Part shown: positions 10,336 to 22,560 of the stretch, one piece after another
Numbering within the stretch: position 1 is the stretch's first letter
How the letters are laid out: each line of letters starts with the position of its first letter
DNA from: Lobulomyces angularis
Lineage: Eukaryota; Chytridiomycota; Chytridiomycetes; Lobulomycetales; Lobulomycetaceae
Assembly: GCA_027604685.1 (NCBI GenBank)
Contig: JADHYX010000166.1
Span: forward strand, 1 to 44,104
Direction: 5' to 3'
DNA: 44,104 nucleotides
Made by a program: the position numbers and the translations under genes
Notes under the pieces: generated by a model
What the model was told of the DNA's origin: nothing
Database searches by the model: none
What the model saw: only the letters and a program-made list of their open reading frames with translations

Positions 10336-11334
10336 ATGTAAGTATCAGACTTTACTACAAAATTTTCTAAAAAATTATATTTAGGGTCAATTTAACTACT
10401 CAAAAGAGACTTGCTGCTGCAGTCATGAAATGTGGCAAAAGAAAAGTTTGGTTAGACCCTAATGAAATCAACGAAATTGCTTCAGCTAATTCTCGTAATT
10501 TATAATTAAACTACTGTTCTTTTTACTAATTTTTTGTTTTGTTTTTCTTTTTTTATTTCAACTTTTCAATTTTTTTTTTAACTTTAATGCAAATTTTACA
10601 CTCAAAAAAATACACTAATTTCACCGTTATTTACTTTCATTATAAAAAAAATTTTACAACTTTAACAAAAAATTAAATTTCTAAATTTTATTTTTTTTGA
10701 CTTCTTTCAATTTGATATCCTTTTTAAAATAAATTTGATTAGGTCAAAACATTCGTAAATTAAAAAAGGATGGATTAATCATCAAGAGACAAGATAAAGC
10801 AACCTCTCGTTTTAGAGTTAGAGAAAAATTAGCTGCAAAAAGAAAAGGTCGTCATATGGGAATTGGTAATCGTCATGGTTCCGCTGATGCACGTATGCCA
10901 GAACAAGTTCTATGGATGAGAAGACAAAGAGTTTTAAGAAGACTTTTGAGAAAATATAGAGAATCTGGTAAAATTGATAAACACTTGTATCATCAGTTAT
11001 ACTTGAAGTCAAAGGGAAATGTTTTTAAAAACAAAAGGGTTTTAATGGAATATATTCATAAAGCCAAAGCAGAAAAAGCTAGAAGCAAGACCCTTGCGTA
11101 CGTTTTATTTGTCATATATAGCTTTTGTTAATTTAAGCGAAAAAATTGTTCTGTAGTGATCAAGCAGAAGCTCACCGTAACAAAGCTAGAGCCGTCAGAG
11201 AGAGGCGCGCTGCTAGACTACAAGCAAAAAAAGATGAATTATTTGGAGTTGCAGAAGTTAAACCTACCGAAACTAAAGTCGTGACTGCTGAGGTCCCTAC
11301 CACCAAATCTTCTAAAAAGACTAGTAAAAAATAG
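10336..11334 (+). CDS. RPL19: 60S ribosomal protein L19 (eL19)
   Basis: Four exons (10336-10337, 10385-10494, 10743-11097, 11157-11334) encode 214 aa. The first coding exon is just the AT of the start codon; the G comes from exon 2. The protein has the eL19 hallmarks in order: [23 protein letters not shown] near the N-terminus, the RKGRH and SADARMP segment, then [24 protein letters not shown], and a long basic C-terminal helix ([17 protein letters not shown]). eL19 is part of the large ribosomal subunit and forms a bridge to the small subunit through that helix. The length is slightly above the usual 180-200 aa because of a Thr/Lys/Val-rich tail. The CT-rich stretch upstream (10252-10300) and the structured island before it may be regulatory. 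Confidence 0.97.
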
Positions 11335-11560
11335 ACTTATTTTTTTTTATTGTATATCTTATTAATAGTTTATAAAGAAAAAAAATTTTAGTTTTTATTT
11401 AAGTTTTTGTCAAAAAAAGTTAAAATGAAATTTTAAAATTTTATTTAATTTTTTTTTTTAATGTTAAATGCTACTACATTTTACTATGAGTCAAATTTGA
11501 GTTTAATAAACAGTGATTGATATATTACACGAAACAGAAAATAAGAAGTTCCTAAAAAAA

Positions 11561-11892
11561 TTACATTGAGCTAGAATCGCTTTTCTCAAAGCGTGCCTCT
11601 AACTGTTCCTTCTTCCTTCTACCTTTAATTTCACTTCTTGCAAAAAAAAGTGCACCATAACCTACAGCTGTTATCATTAGCCTAATTAATGTACATTAAA
11701 TTTGGTAGAAAAAAAAAAAATTGTAAAAAAAAAAAAATTATAAATTTGCATATTACCATCCTTTGATTGTAGTTTTCCAAGACCTAATTGAAGATTAAAT
11801 AATTTTTTTGGATTTTAGTAAAAAATTTCAACATAAATCTAAATTTACCAAGGTGTTCTTCGTGTATCAAAAATATATTTACTTATTGACAT
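11561..11892 (-). CDS. 63-aa single-pass membrane protein
   Basis: Three small exons (11892-11849, 11783-11757, 11681-11561) join exactly in phase: TG|G...TG|G rebuilds a Trp at each junction. The product starts MSISKYIFDTRRTPWSWK, continues with a hydrophobic segment of about 18 residues (about 25-42: LMITAVGYGALFFA), and ends in a strongly charged tail rich in Arg, Lys and Glu. The size, the aromatic N-terminus, the single membrane segment and the charged tail resemble small mitochondrial inner-membrane proteins such as assembly factors or supernumerary subunits. I cannot name the family. It is convergent with eL19, with about 225 bp between stop codons. Confidence 0.65.
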
Positions 11893-12029
11893 TATGTTAA
11901 TTTTATATTGAATAAAGATAAATTCTCCAAGGTGTAGAGAGTAAATTTTTGTTGGATTGAAGCAACAAAATAATTTTTTTTTTTTTTTTTTTTTTTGATG
12001 CTTGAACTTGAACTATAAAAGGCTATGAA

Positions 12030-13433
12030 ATGATAACAACTGCTAAAAGATATTTTTGTACAATTAAAGATGAGTATAGAGCAATGATGGTATTTATTGA
12101 AGATAGGGTAAAAAGAAATTTATAAATATTTTCTTTTGTTGCAGAAAAAAGTTGCCTCACCAGTTGTAATACTGACGCAAAAGAATACTAAATTGGAAAA
12201 TAACCAAGAGTCTTTTAGGGGAACCACATGCTCTAGCTTTACTTCTATAAGGTAATAAAAATAAAATAAAATAAAATAGTTTTTTACAAAACTAATTTAT
12301 TACAAAAAAAGAAAATTTGTTTTATGACCATATTGCTTAACAATATAAAAAAATTACTAATAATTAAATATTAGTTTATCACCTCCAATAATTTCAATAA
12401 GTCTAAAAATTTTCTCGAAGTCTAACCAAATTTTCAAACAACAAGAAAGTTGCTCTACAATTAGTACTAATGGTGTTAATTATAGAAATATAAAAAAAAA
12501 TTTTTTTATAAACCTTTTAACTGAAAATCAAACTTCGATTTCCAAAAATTTTAGTCAGCCTTTATTTCAAAATTTCAAACCAAATGACCTTTTCATTGCT
12601 ACTGATGATAAATTAAACAAAAATAATGAAGATTACAAGTATACATTGGTTGAAGGTTTACCGTACTTTAATAAGTGCTTTGGTGGTTTTTACTGTGAGG
12701 TTGAAAAAGAATTGGAAATCGGTGATCATCAGGTATCCATAAAAAATAATAAAAATAAAAGATTTCAAACTTTACCCAATTGTATTTTTATTTTTTATTC
12801 TTTTTTTTACTTAAATTCTAAAATTTAATTTTAGGTAGTTTTTGGAAAAGTTTTGAAAGTTTTCAAAGGAAACGAAAAAGAAAAAGAGTCTGGCCCACTT
12901 CTTTACTACGGTGGTACTTACAGAAGTGTTGGTGATCAAATTTTTATGAAAGAGTTCGAAGAAAAAACTCGTATTATTCAGAATGAAACTATCTTAAATT
13001 TTGTCTTTTAATAAAGTTGACCAGTCCCAATGGACGCATGAAGCACATGTAAAAATGGCCTTTAATTATTTTAAAGAGTACAATATGGATTTTGATAAGA
13101 TTGTTGAAGTGGTAAGAATTGGTATAAATGAGTACAACAAGGTATATATTCTAAATAAATAATTTAATTACAATATTTTTATAGGTAAATAATAATCCAC
13201 TAGGATACAATGAAACAATTACAGTTTTTTACCTGAAATTGATTGAAAAGAACTTAAAAAGTTTATTAGCAGTCACTGATACTCGTTTTATTTCCTTGCA
13301 TGATATAGAATTTGAAGATTTTTTGAAAACTTTTCCTGAAATACTTGATAAAAATTTAATTTTTCAATTTTATTCCAGTAAAAATTTGATTGAAAAACTA
13401 AAATATGTACCGCCTGATTTAAAAGAAATTTAA
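12030..13433 (+). CDS. Flavin-reductase-like protein fused to a second helical domain
   Basis: Six exons (12030-12107, 12145-12251, 12375-12732, 12835-12970, 13017-13141, 13185-13433) give 350 aa. Residues about 25-215 follow the FMN-binding split barrel of flavin reductases: FRGTTCSSFTSISLSPPII, INLLTENQ with a following S-rich turn, GLP, GGFYCEVE, GDHQVVFGKV, and LLYYGGTYRSVGD at the end. This fold binds FMN and often reduces flavin with NAD(P)H. The last 46-bp intron (12971-13016) links it in phase to a second unit (about residues 228-350) beginning WTHEAHVKMA and containing GINEYN and GYNETIT. This resembles a small stand-alone bacterial domain of unknown function with a WTHxAH...GYHET pattern. 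Reading through the intron would stop at 13009-13011, so the fusion depends on that splice. Confidence 0.8.
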
Positions 13434-13963
13434 AAAACAAAAAATAAAAAAAATTAATGAAAATTATTTAATCTTTATTTATAAATTCTTTCTTTTTTTT
13501 TTTTTTCTATCAATTAAAAAATTGATGCACTTTTAAGTAATAAAAAACTAAAAAATTAGTATTTCACTCTAAAGAGGTGCTACTAAATCCATACTTGTAT
13601 TAATTATATTATTCTTAATTTTTTCAATAACTGTTCTGGTGTGGGATGATGGTATTAATTCTCAGATTACAATTATTTGTTAATTTGTAAAAAAGTTTAA
13701 TTTTCATTTAAAATAATTTGTCGCTCTTCAATAAATTAAATGAATAAAATTTATTTAATTAAATGCTACATATTTCATTTGAATGCTTAAAATTTTAATT
13801 ATTACTTCGGGATGGAATTTCTACATTGCGCAAAATTTAGAAAAAGTTTCAATAAAAACTGTAGACTACTTTGGGATATTTATTAAAAATTTGACTAAGT
13901 TATATTGTAATTTTAGATTCATTGATTTTGTTTCTGTAACGCGAAAAAAAAAATTTTATTTAA
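13434..13963. other. Intergenic, nothing supported
   Basis: A/T-rich spacer with poly-T near 13491-13507. An open frame at 13783-14001 runs through the start region of the next gene in another frame and shows no family features. It presumably contains the promoter and leader of the TPR gene. Confidence 0.4.
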
Positions 13964-16900
13964 ATGTCAAAAAATTATGGCAGTTCATCAGCTCAAGATG
14001 AAAAAGAAAAGATAATCGAGCAGACGAAAACTACTGCAGGGATAAATATTCTTTTTAATCAAATTCAAACAAATTTATCTGAAAGAACCAATGTCTTTCA
14101 AAAAAAATATGACAACGCAAAAATAATGGAAAATTTGTAAAAAATATACATAAATTTTTTTTTTATATAAAATTTTAATTTATTGATAATTAATTTAGAC
14201 TAATCTCCTTTTTTTTTTTTAAAGTGGTGAAAAAGAAATACCAAAAATTAGTGTTCTGCATCAAAAAGCAAAAAAATCTGAGACACCAAGCACATCGCAA
14301 ATGTCAAAAACTAATAAGGAGATTAAGCCATTAACCGCCAAAATCCAAGAGCAACCATCCACTTTGTTGGAAAAACCACAGTCAGCTCGAAAAACAACTT
14401 CTATATATCCATATATTCAAGATGCCTCCACTATTAAATCACACTCAATTGAAAACAAATACTCTATACCCAAAAGTGACTTTGGAAAGGCTACTACTGG
14501 AAGATTAAACTCTAAAACATCATTGCAGATTATAACCAAAAAAAAAGAGGATTTGGATGTTTTATTGTTTGGTAAAAAGTGCGATAGCGAAAAAACTCTT
14601 GACGAAAAAACATTAGAAAAAAAAAACGAAAAATCTTTAAAAAGAGAAAAATTAATTGCAGCGGAAAGTTTAAAAAAGGAAAAAAAAAAGATTTCAACAA
14701 TGAAGAAGGTGATTGAGGAATCAATAGATGAAGTCAATGAAAGAGAAAGTGCCATGAGCGTCGAAGTTATAGATGATAATAAACCACCACCGCGAGATAA
14801 TTTACAGCACTTAACAAACCTAAAACCAATTTTAGTAGATTCCAATGTAGAATGTGAAACTGATGCAGCCTTTCACTCAATAGAAGAAATAGAAGATGTT
14901 ACCTATAAGGTAATATATTCTTTAATATAAAAGTTTTTATTATAAAAAACTTTGAAATCAAAAAATAACAGTATAACGAGCTGCTAAAAGCAAGAGCTAA
15001 AAAATTACGGGGAGAAATACTTTGTATGGATAGAACTCAAGAAATTGAAGAGGAAGAAAGAAAATTGGAAGAAGAAAAGAGGTTACTAGAGGAGGCAGAA
15101 GAAATAGCTGAATATGAGCAGCAAGAAAAGGAATTTTTGGCGGAATTAAACAAATCAGAAGAAAATTTAGGTAGTAACATTAAATTTGGAAATAACTGCG
15201 AGACTCCAAATCCTGTTTCAAGAGTAAATGTTATACAGTTTCAAGAAGATCCAGATATTCAAGAAGTTGTAGACAACAATAGTGAACCGGAAATCGAGTT
15301 AAATACAAAAAGTAACATATTAAATCATAAAAAAAATTTTTTTTATGAAATTTGTTGACAAATAATTCATTGTTAATTAAAGCTGGAACTCTGAAATTTT
15401 TGTACAAAGAGACCAATGATTTTGATTCAATGGAAAACCAGCAAAAAAGAAGCAATTTTTACACTAACTATAATATGCAGTCAAATATCCAAAAAAAAAC
15501 AGTAACTGGAAGTAGTAACCTGGATTACATATTTGATAAGTTGGATTTTAGCAAAAAGAAAAAACTAAAGCAGTTTTATACTTCTGAAAGCATGGAAGAT
15601 GCCTATGTTAAACATCACCAAAATTTGTAAAGTTTACAACAAAACGAAGTTAAAAATATTTTACTCTTTCTTAATAGTGAAAATATACATCAAGAAAAGT
15701 GCGGTTCACATCAGATTCCTTGTGAAGTATTGGACGCAGAAAAAAAATCAATGGAACCTGATGTGGTAGATAGTGATTTTGCTACTATGCAAGTAAGACA
15801 TCTCGGTAAAATTTTCATTAATGGCGGATTTAGATTTCAGGTCTGAAAATCAACATCGAAGAATTGCCTTTGGCATCAGGTTCCGCTTCGCTTGGGATAG
15901 AGTGGTTGCCAGCCCCTGCGAGATTTTCATTTCCTCTTGTAAGATATAAAAAATACTCATATATAATTTCTTTTGATAAAAAACATAAAAATAAATTTTT
16001 AAATTTCTCAGCAATTTTACAATCATGAATGTTCAATTCCAGCAAGTCCATTCTTGCATCAACCACGAGTATAAAAAATAAAAAATTTATTGAAGATTTA
16101 ACAAAAAATTTTATAAGTATGATGAATCAAGCATTGAAAATATCAAAGAAGAAAAAGAAGGTTTATTATTATCTAATGAAAACGAAGAAGATCAAAATGA
16201 CGATCAAAACGAGATAACCTACAGTGAAATGGTAATTAACTATTTTTTAATAAATTGTTTAACCATTTCTTTAGGTGGCTTTAACAAAAAGGTCTACTAC
16301 ACCAATAAGCAGAGCCTTTACTCCAAATAACGTTGGTCGTTTTAGCACATCTCAAAACTGGGTAGACAGTAACTCATTGCAACATTTTCCCAATTATCAA
16401 GTAGAATCTGGAGAACCACTAAGATTAGATTCTGCTGGAAAGCTGGTAACACCAGTAAGCACTCTACCAGAAGAAAATGTAAGCCATGGCCCTAACATTC
16501 ATGCTGCTAGAAATAAGAGACTGAGTGTACAGGTTGAACCAATAGAAGAAATCATGCTATCAAAATTGCAACCTAGGAAGTCAGAAAAATTGATGGCACC
16601 GCCTACTTCAATCCTGCAAAACAGAGGTGGTTCTTCTAGAGTTGGCACTCCGAATAAAGTTTCATTTTCTGTATTAGAAAAGGGCGATAAGGAAGTTGAT
16701 GAATTTCCACTTCCTCAAGATGATAATGAGGACTCCAAAAAAATAAACTCTGATAGTGTTAAACAAGAGGAAGCTCAAACTGAATCTGGATTAATTGCAA
16801 AAGGGTTAACCAACCCTGAATCCACCATGGAGATTCGTGATACGATTGTCGTTGAGGAAGTTAGAATATCAGAACCTACCGTTACGAAAGATATCGAAAA

Positions 16901-19900
16901 AGCTGTTGATGAATTATCTATAATGGAAGGAGGAAGTCTAATAAGCGGCACCACCGATAATGTAGAATACAATATTGAAAAAGTGGAAAAAATAGACGCT
17001 TTCCAGAATGAAGTATCCACTGAAAAAATAGGAACTTCAGAAACTGATCTGTCAGAAGCAAATAAGTCATCAAAAGAAAATGATAAGATTTTAAACAATT
17101 CTAATTTCGGGGGTGAAATTACAAATTCCCAAACAGCAAAAACTTCTCATCCCGGTACAAGTACCAAAACACAAGATCACAAGGCTCTACGACAAGTGGT
17201 TGAAGAGAATAAAAAAGAATTAACATATAATGAAAAACTTCATTTGGCACTCGAACCCATACACCTTTCCACTGCCGAACAATTAATGGATGAGAAGAAA
17301 AAAGGTATTGAAAATTCAAAAGTAGAACAAAAGGTATTGTTCAAAGGGGGTCAGCAAGCTAAATACTCTGTAGTTGATGGCATTAAATTTTTTGAATTAG
17401 TCCATGGTAATTTTTAATTTTGCACTACATGTTTTTATTTGTAAACACTATTATATTTGCGAAGACCTGGAGCAAAGAAAAAAAATGACAAAAGTTGAAC
17501 TTTTAAGGTACCCTACTTTTAATGATCCAACTGCGATGGCTCTTGCGATGGTGGGCACAGAGGCAGAAGAAGATTTAGAAACTGAAATCAAGAAAATGAC
17601 CTCCTTAATCGATGGTAACATTTTTCCAGCTTCTATAGTTAGTTAATTATGCTATTTTTAAGCTTCTTCACTGCCCATTCCATCTCATTTAAGGAGAAGA
17701 GGAACGCTATATGGAAGAATTGGGGATTTTGATTCAGCCTTAAATGATTTTGATAGAGCAATAAAATTTGGTATCAAACAAGTTATTTCTAAATTTGTTT
17801 AACTCCAATCAGATCCATTTAACACTGAAGTGTATTGGTTTAGACACCAGTTATTATTAAGAAACAAAATGGCTGAAGAAGCTCTTAAAGATTTGGATAC
17901 TGTAACTGATAGTAATAGACTGCATCTTGGAGCTTTTCAAGCAAAGGCAAAAATTTATCAACTCCTAGGTACTATTCTTTCAATGTATAATATCCAAACA
18001 TTAATTCAATAAAAAAGGCTTACCAAAGTTAGCTATTGTTTGCTATTCTCAGGTTATAAAATTAAACCCAGACGATGCTGATCCGTATTTGCAAAGAGCT
18101 TGCCAATTTGAAATAGAAAATGTAGACTATTTTTGTTTTTCTTTTTTAATTAAATGTTCATTTTTTGTTTTAGGAAATGGTATTTAAATGAAACTATTTT
18201 GATGAATTTTTTTTAACACTGCCCAGGTTTATGCCAACGAAGATTACAAAATGGTCAGGACACTGGATCCTACAAATATCAGAGCCATAACAAATTTGGC
18301 TATTTATAGCTTTGAACGACAATTATGGTACAAATAAATCGCTATTTAACTTTAATTAATAAAATCGATTTTTAAAGGGATGATGCAATTCAAGCATTCT
18401 CAAAATTAATTAATTTGCATCCTAATCACGGTATCCAATTTAAAAACAGAAAAAATAAAACTAACTTTTATTAAGCTACTGCATTCATGTTTAAAGGTAC
18501 TATTCAATTCACGTATTGTGATTATTCATTTCTTTATTTTAAGGTAGGGCATGTGCCTTTTTAGCACGTTGGGATGAAGCATTATTGGATTTAACTACAG
18601 CGATTCAAATCAGCCCAAATAGAGCTGATTTTTTTGTATACAGAGGATGTTTATTGAAGGAGAGAAACATACAGAAAGCCATTGAAGATTTTTCAGTTTC
18701 AATATTAATTGATGATTCCAATGATAATCATAACGCTTATTATCAAAGAGCATTATTATACTATAAATTGGAAAAATATGACTTTGCAGTTATTGACTTC
18801 AAAGCCGGTAAATTTGAATTTATAATTTATATTTCATGGTTATTTGTTTTCTTGCGAAGCAATTGAAATGAATCCTAAACAATCTATTGGATATTTAAAT
18901 TTGGGACTAATATATATGCAGTATCTACAAGACTACAAGAATGCACATGACTGTTTCAGCAAATCTATTTTACATGGTAAAGGCAGATCTCATTTAATTT
19001 ATTTTTTATTTCATATTCAAGATGCTATTCAACTGCGCGCCTACCTTTGTAGAGGAGCACTATACCAAAAAATGTTTAAAGAAAATATACCCTATCATAA
19101 ACTAGAGGTGAAAGATGATGCGCCAGTTGAAACTGATAAACCTTTTAATGAAATAATTTTAAATAAAAACTATAAAAGTAACATTTTAATCGAAAAAGCA
19201 GTTCGTGATTATTCAAAATGTATACATATGAGTCCAGGTAATTATCTAGTTTATCTCTACCGAGGAAAACTGCTCTTAAAACTGCATATGATGAGAGAAT
19301 CAACTTATGACTTTCACGCCGCTTTTGAACTTAATTCAGGAATAGCTCAAACCTTTGTCCAGGTTTGCAACTACAACAAAAATGCCAACTGTTTATTAAA
19401 TCATTTCTTTTATTTAGCGGGTGCTTGTGTTATCATTTCGTAAACAGTTTAAACAAATTATTGAGGAATTTAATAAACTAAGCGCTGCTGAAAAAAATGA
19501 AAATCCTGGATTATTTCTACTGGTGGCAAAAGCTAAATTAAAATGTTCTGGTAATTAAGTTTTTTTTTTTCAATAACATTAAACAACAATCAAGACTACT
19601 TGGGAGCATTAAGTGATTTAGATAGTGCTTTGGAATTAGATCCAACTGATTCTCAGATTTATTTACAAAAAGGTATTTGTTATGAGCAGTTAAAAAGATT
19701 CAACGATGCTGTGGCTGCATTTTCAAAAAGTATACAGATTAATGCTGAATTCGCAAAAGTTTGTTCAGGAACTTGATTTTTTATGAAAATTAAATTATTT
19801 TTTCTTTTTTTACATCTAGGCCTATTTTCATAGAGGTAACTGTAAATTAAACGATGGAAACTCTTCGGGTGTAAAAGATTTAGATAAGGCATTATTGTTG

Positions 19901-21698
19901 GACCCAAAATTTTTTGAAGGTACATTATCCTAATAATGAATAAACAATCTTTTTATATTTACTATGTTTTTTAAAGCGCATCTTTCAAGAGCCGCGTATT
20001 TTCACAGTCGTGGAAAATATGTCGAAGGAATTGAAGATTGTAACAAAGCGTTAAAAATGGAACCTAGTAGCATCAGGTAAAAGTTATTTGCTTTGGAGTT
20101 TAATTTTTATTTTTATTTTTAGGGCGCACTTATTAAGAGGAAGTTGTAAGTGCAAACTAAATCAATTTCAACTGGCAATAAGTGATTTTACGAAAGCATG
20201 CACTCTAGATAAAAACTGCTATTTTGCATACTACAATAGAGCCGTTACCTGTATGTGTTTAGTTTAATTTTCTTTCTCTAATGTGTTATTCTCGCAAGAC
20301 CAACTTATAAATGATAATTTAAATGCTATAAAAGATTACAGCATAGTTTTATTGCTGTCCGAAGATTCGGTAAAAAAAAAAAAAGAAAACTTTTATTTTT
20401 AAATTTGAGATACATTATTTCAGAATACATATCGTAACCGTGGGTTAATTTATTGGAAAACTGGCGATACTGATAACGCGTTACTTGATTTACATTCAGC
20501 AAGGGACAACTTTCCGGAAGATGCAAATTTACACTCATTATTAGCACTGTGCCTGCAAAAAGTTGGTAGAATGGAAGAAGCTCTGGAATCCTTTACCAAG
20601 GTAATACAAATATATACATCAAAAAATTTGTGTAATCATATATAAAAAGGCTATACAGGCAATGCCTTTAGCTATAGATGCTTATCTTGGGAGAGGAAAT
20701 GTTTATGCTACAATGGAAAAGAAAGATCTTGCTAAGTAAAAATTTTAGTTTTTTTTTTCAATAATATAACTATTTAAGGCGTGATTATGCTAAGGTATTG
20801 CATATGTATCCAAAGTGTGCAGAAGCTTACATAAATATAGCGTATATTTTTCAAAGTGAAGAAAAGTTTAAAAAAGCTTGGGAAACGTTTACTGCAATTA
20901 TTACAATAAATCCAAAATGTACAGCAGCATATGATGGACGTGCTATTGTATACTATAATTCTAAGAACTACTTCGGTGCTCTATTAGACATTACAAAAGC
21001 AATAGTAACAGTTTTTTATTTTGTTCAAATATTAATTTTTTTTAAGGGAACTGATCCCACTAACGCCGAACTCTATACCAATAAAGGAGTTATTTTCCAA
21101 GCATTGAATGATGTAAGTTCTGCTTTGAAGTGTTATAAGGTAATACTTTTTATGGAAACTTGGATTTACTTTCATTTAGAAAGCAATTTCGTTAAATAAG
21201 AATTACTTTCTTGCAAGCTTCAATGCTGCAAATTCATACTTTCAATATCAAAGATGGGATACAGCACTTGAATTTTATAACAAAACTTTACAGTTGTCAC
21301 CATATGATGTGGCTGCTTTGCTAAATAGAGCAATTACAAAAGTAATGTTAAAAAAGGATGCAGAGGCTATGGAAGATTTTAATAGGGCAGTAGAGTTGGA
21401 GCCAAATTCACCCCAAATATATTTTAACAGGGCTAAACTATACTTTAGTTTAGGAAGGTTACAGGAAGCTGAGGCAGACTATTCCAAAGTGATCAAATTA
21501 AGTCCGTCTGATGCTATGGCTTACCTAAAGCGAGGAGAAACGTAACTTTCATTAAACTTGAAAATTTTGCATAATTAAATTTATTTCTTTTTTAGCCAAA
21601 AATGTCAGGTTAAACCTCTTGAAGCAATGAAAGATTTTGCATCTTGGATTGCCACCCAAGATATTAATAACAAAGCTTTAAATGAGATAAATATCTAA
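13964..21698 (+). CDS. Giant TPR protein with disordered, coiled-coil N-terminal half
   Basis: I could follow one continuous series of about 30 in-phase exons from ATG 13964 (first exons 13964-14136 and 14225-14909) to TAA at 21696-21698, about 2,000 aa. The first 900-1,000 residues are low-complexity and Ser/Lys/Glu-rich, with an acidic coiled coil near 15040-15150 (EIEEEERKLEEEKRLLEE). From 17663 on (HLRRRGTLYGRIGDFDSALNDF) comes a long series of tetratricopeptide repeats. Examples are at 18585 (RADFFVYRGCLLKERN), 19610-19750 (DLDSALELDPTDSQIYL), 20124-20250 and 21294-21540 (NSPQIYFNRAKLYFSLGR). TPR solenoids are protein-docking scaffolds. The overall layout resembles animal TTC6, which is associated with ciliated cells, but I have no direct match. 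One exon appears to be only 6 nt (near 18174-18179). A split into two genes near 17420 is not excluded. Confidence 0.75.
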
Positions 21699-21810
21699 AT
21701 TTTCTTTTTTCTGTTTTTCAATATTTTGAGATAGTCTGTTATTTTTTTTATGAAACAATGTTCAATTTTAAACCTTTCCATAAGTTTAAAATTGAAGTGC
21801 TTGTAAAAGT

Positions 21811-22560
21811 TCATATTTCTGTATACATTATAGTTGTATGTAGTGACGGAAGACCTCTGTTGGTGCTGAAATCAGCATCTCCAAATATAAACAAGACTGA
21901 ATTAATTTCAAATTCTGTTAATTTTCTATTGTTTGGAATATCCGCCAGTGCTAGCATATCTCTAAAAAGTTTGTCGTATGGAGATTGTTGGACTTTCTTA
22001 GACTTCCAATCATGTGATAAGTTGGTTTTAGAAGAATGAAAATTCATCAGCTGCTCCATGTGTTGTAATCTTTACTTCATATCAGAAACCTCCGCTTCCA
22101 CCAAATTGATTCCAGTGTTTATTTTCCTGTACTCTGTTCTTTTCTCAATTCTTTCAATCCAGAACACAAGTTCCTTTTCCTAATTTTCAATTGTTTTTTA
22201 ACTTTAGTTTCGTAGTTGACTGCACACGCTGCTACAGGCCAACGATCCCCTAGATCAACTCCAACAACTATTGTTGGTTTAAAGCTTTCTGGTGGAGTCC
22301 ACTTCCCTACTTCTTTTAAACTGGTCATTTCTTGAACCTGAAATCTCCTATAATTGGGATTAATTGATAAAGCGGATTTTTCAATGTTGAAGAACAACAA
22401 TTGCAGTCTAATCCCATCCGTCCTAATTGTATTTGACAACACCAGTTTTTTTTGTTTTTTTGGTGCAAACAAAGTTGTCAAAATAGATTCATAAGAAGTC
22501 ATGGCTATCTTTTCATTAGAAAAATTTCACTTCCGTTCATCATCGAAAGTATCTGGTGTT
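21811..22560 (-). pseudogene. Fanzor (eukaryotic TnpB) RuvC nuclease relic
   Basis: Read on the minus strand, 22502-22119 encodes LRTDG-like text (NTIRTDGIRLQLLFF) and then PTIVVGVDLGDRWPVAACAV, the RuvC-I Asp motif of TnpB/Fanzor proteins, followed by basic KQLKIRKRNLCSGLKEL. After a stop at 22119 and an in-frame TAA near 22070, the frame resumes at 22059-21811 with MNFHSSKTNLSHDWKSKK and VLFIFGDADFST...GLPSLH, which match the middle and RuvC-II/III approach of Mucoromycota Fanzors as I know them. The C-terminal zinc ribbon (CPxC pairs) and last catalytic Asp are not found before the TPR gene stop at 21698. Fanzors are RNA-guided DNA nucleases of eukaryotic transposons. This copy is broken and truncated. 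Confidence 0.65.

Noticed and set aside
14417..14845. Minus-strand ORF of 142 aa, Ser/Phe-rich
   Set aside because: It is a shadow of the Lys/Ser/Glu-rich N-terminal exon of the TPR gene.
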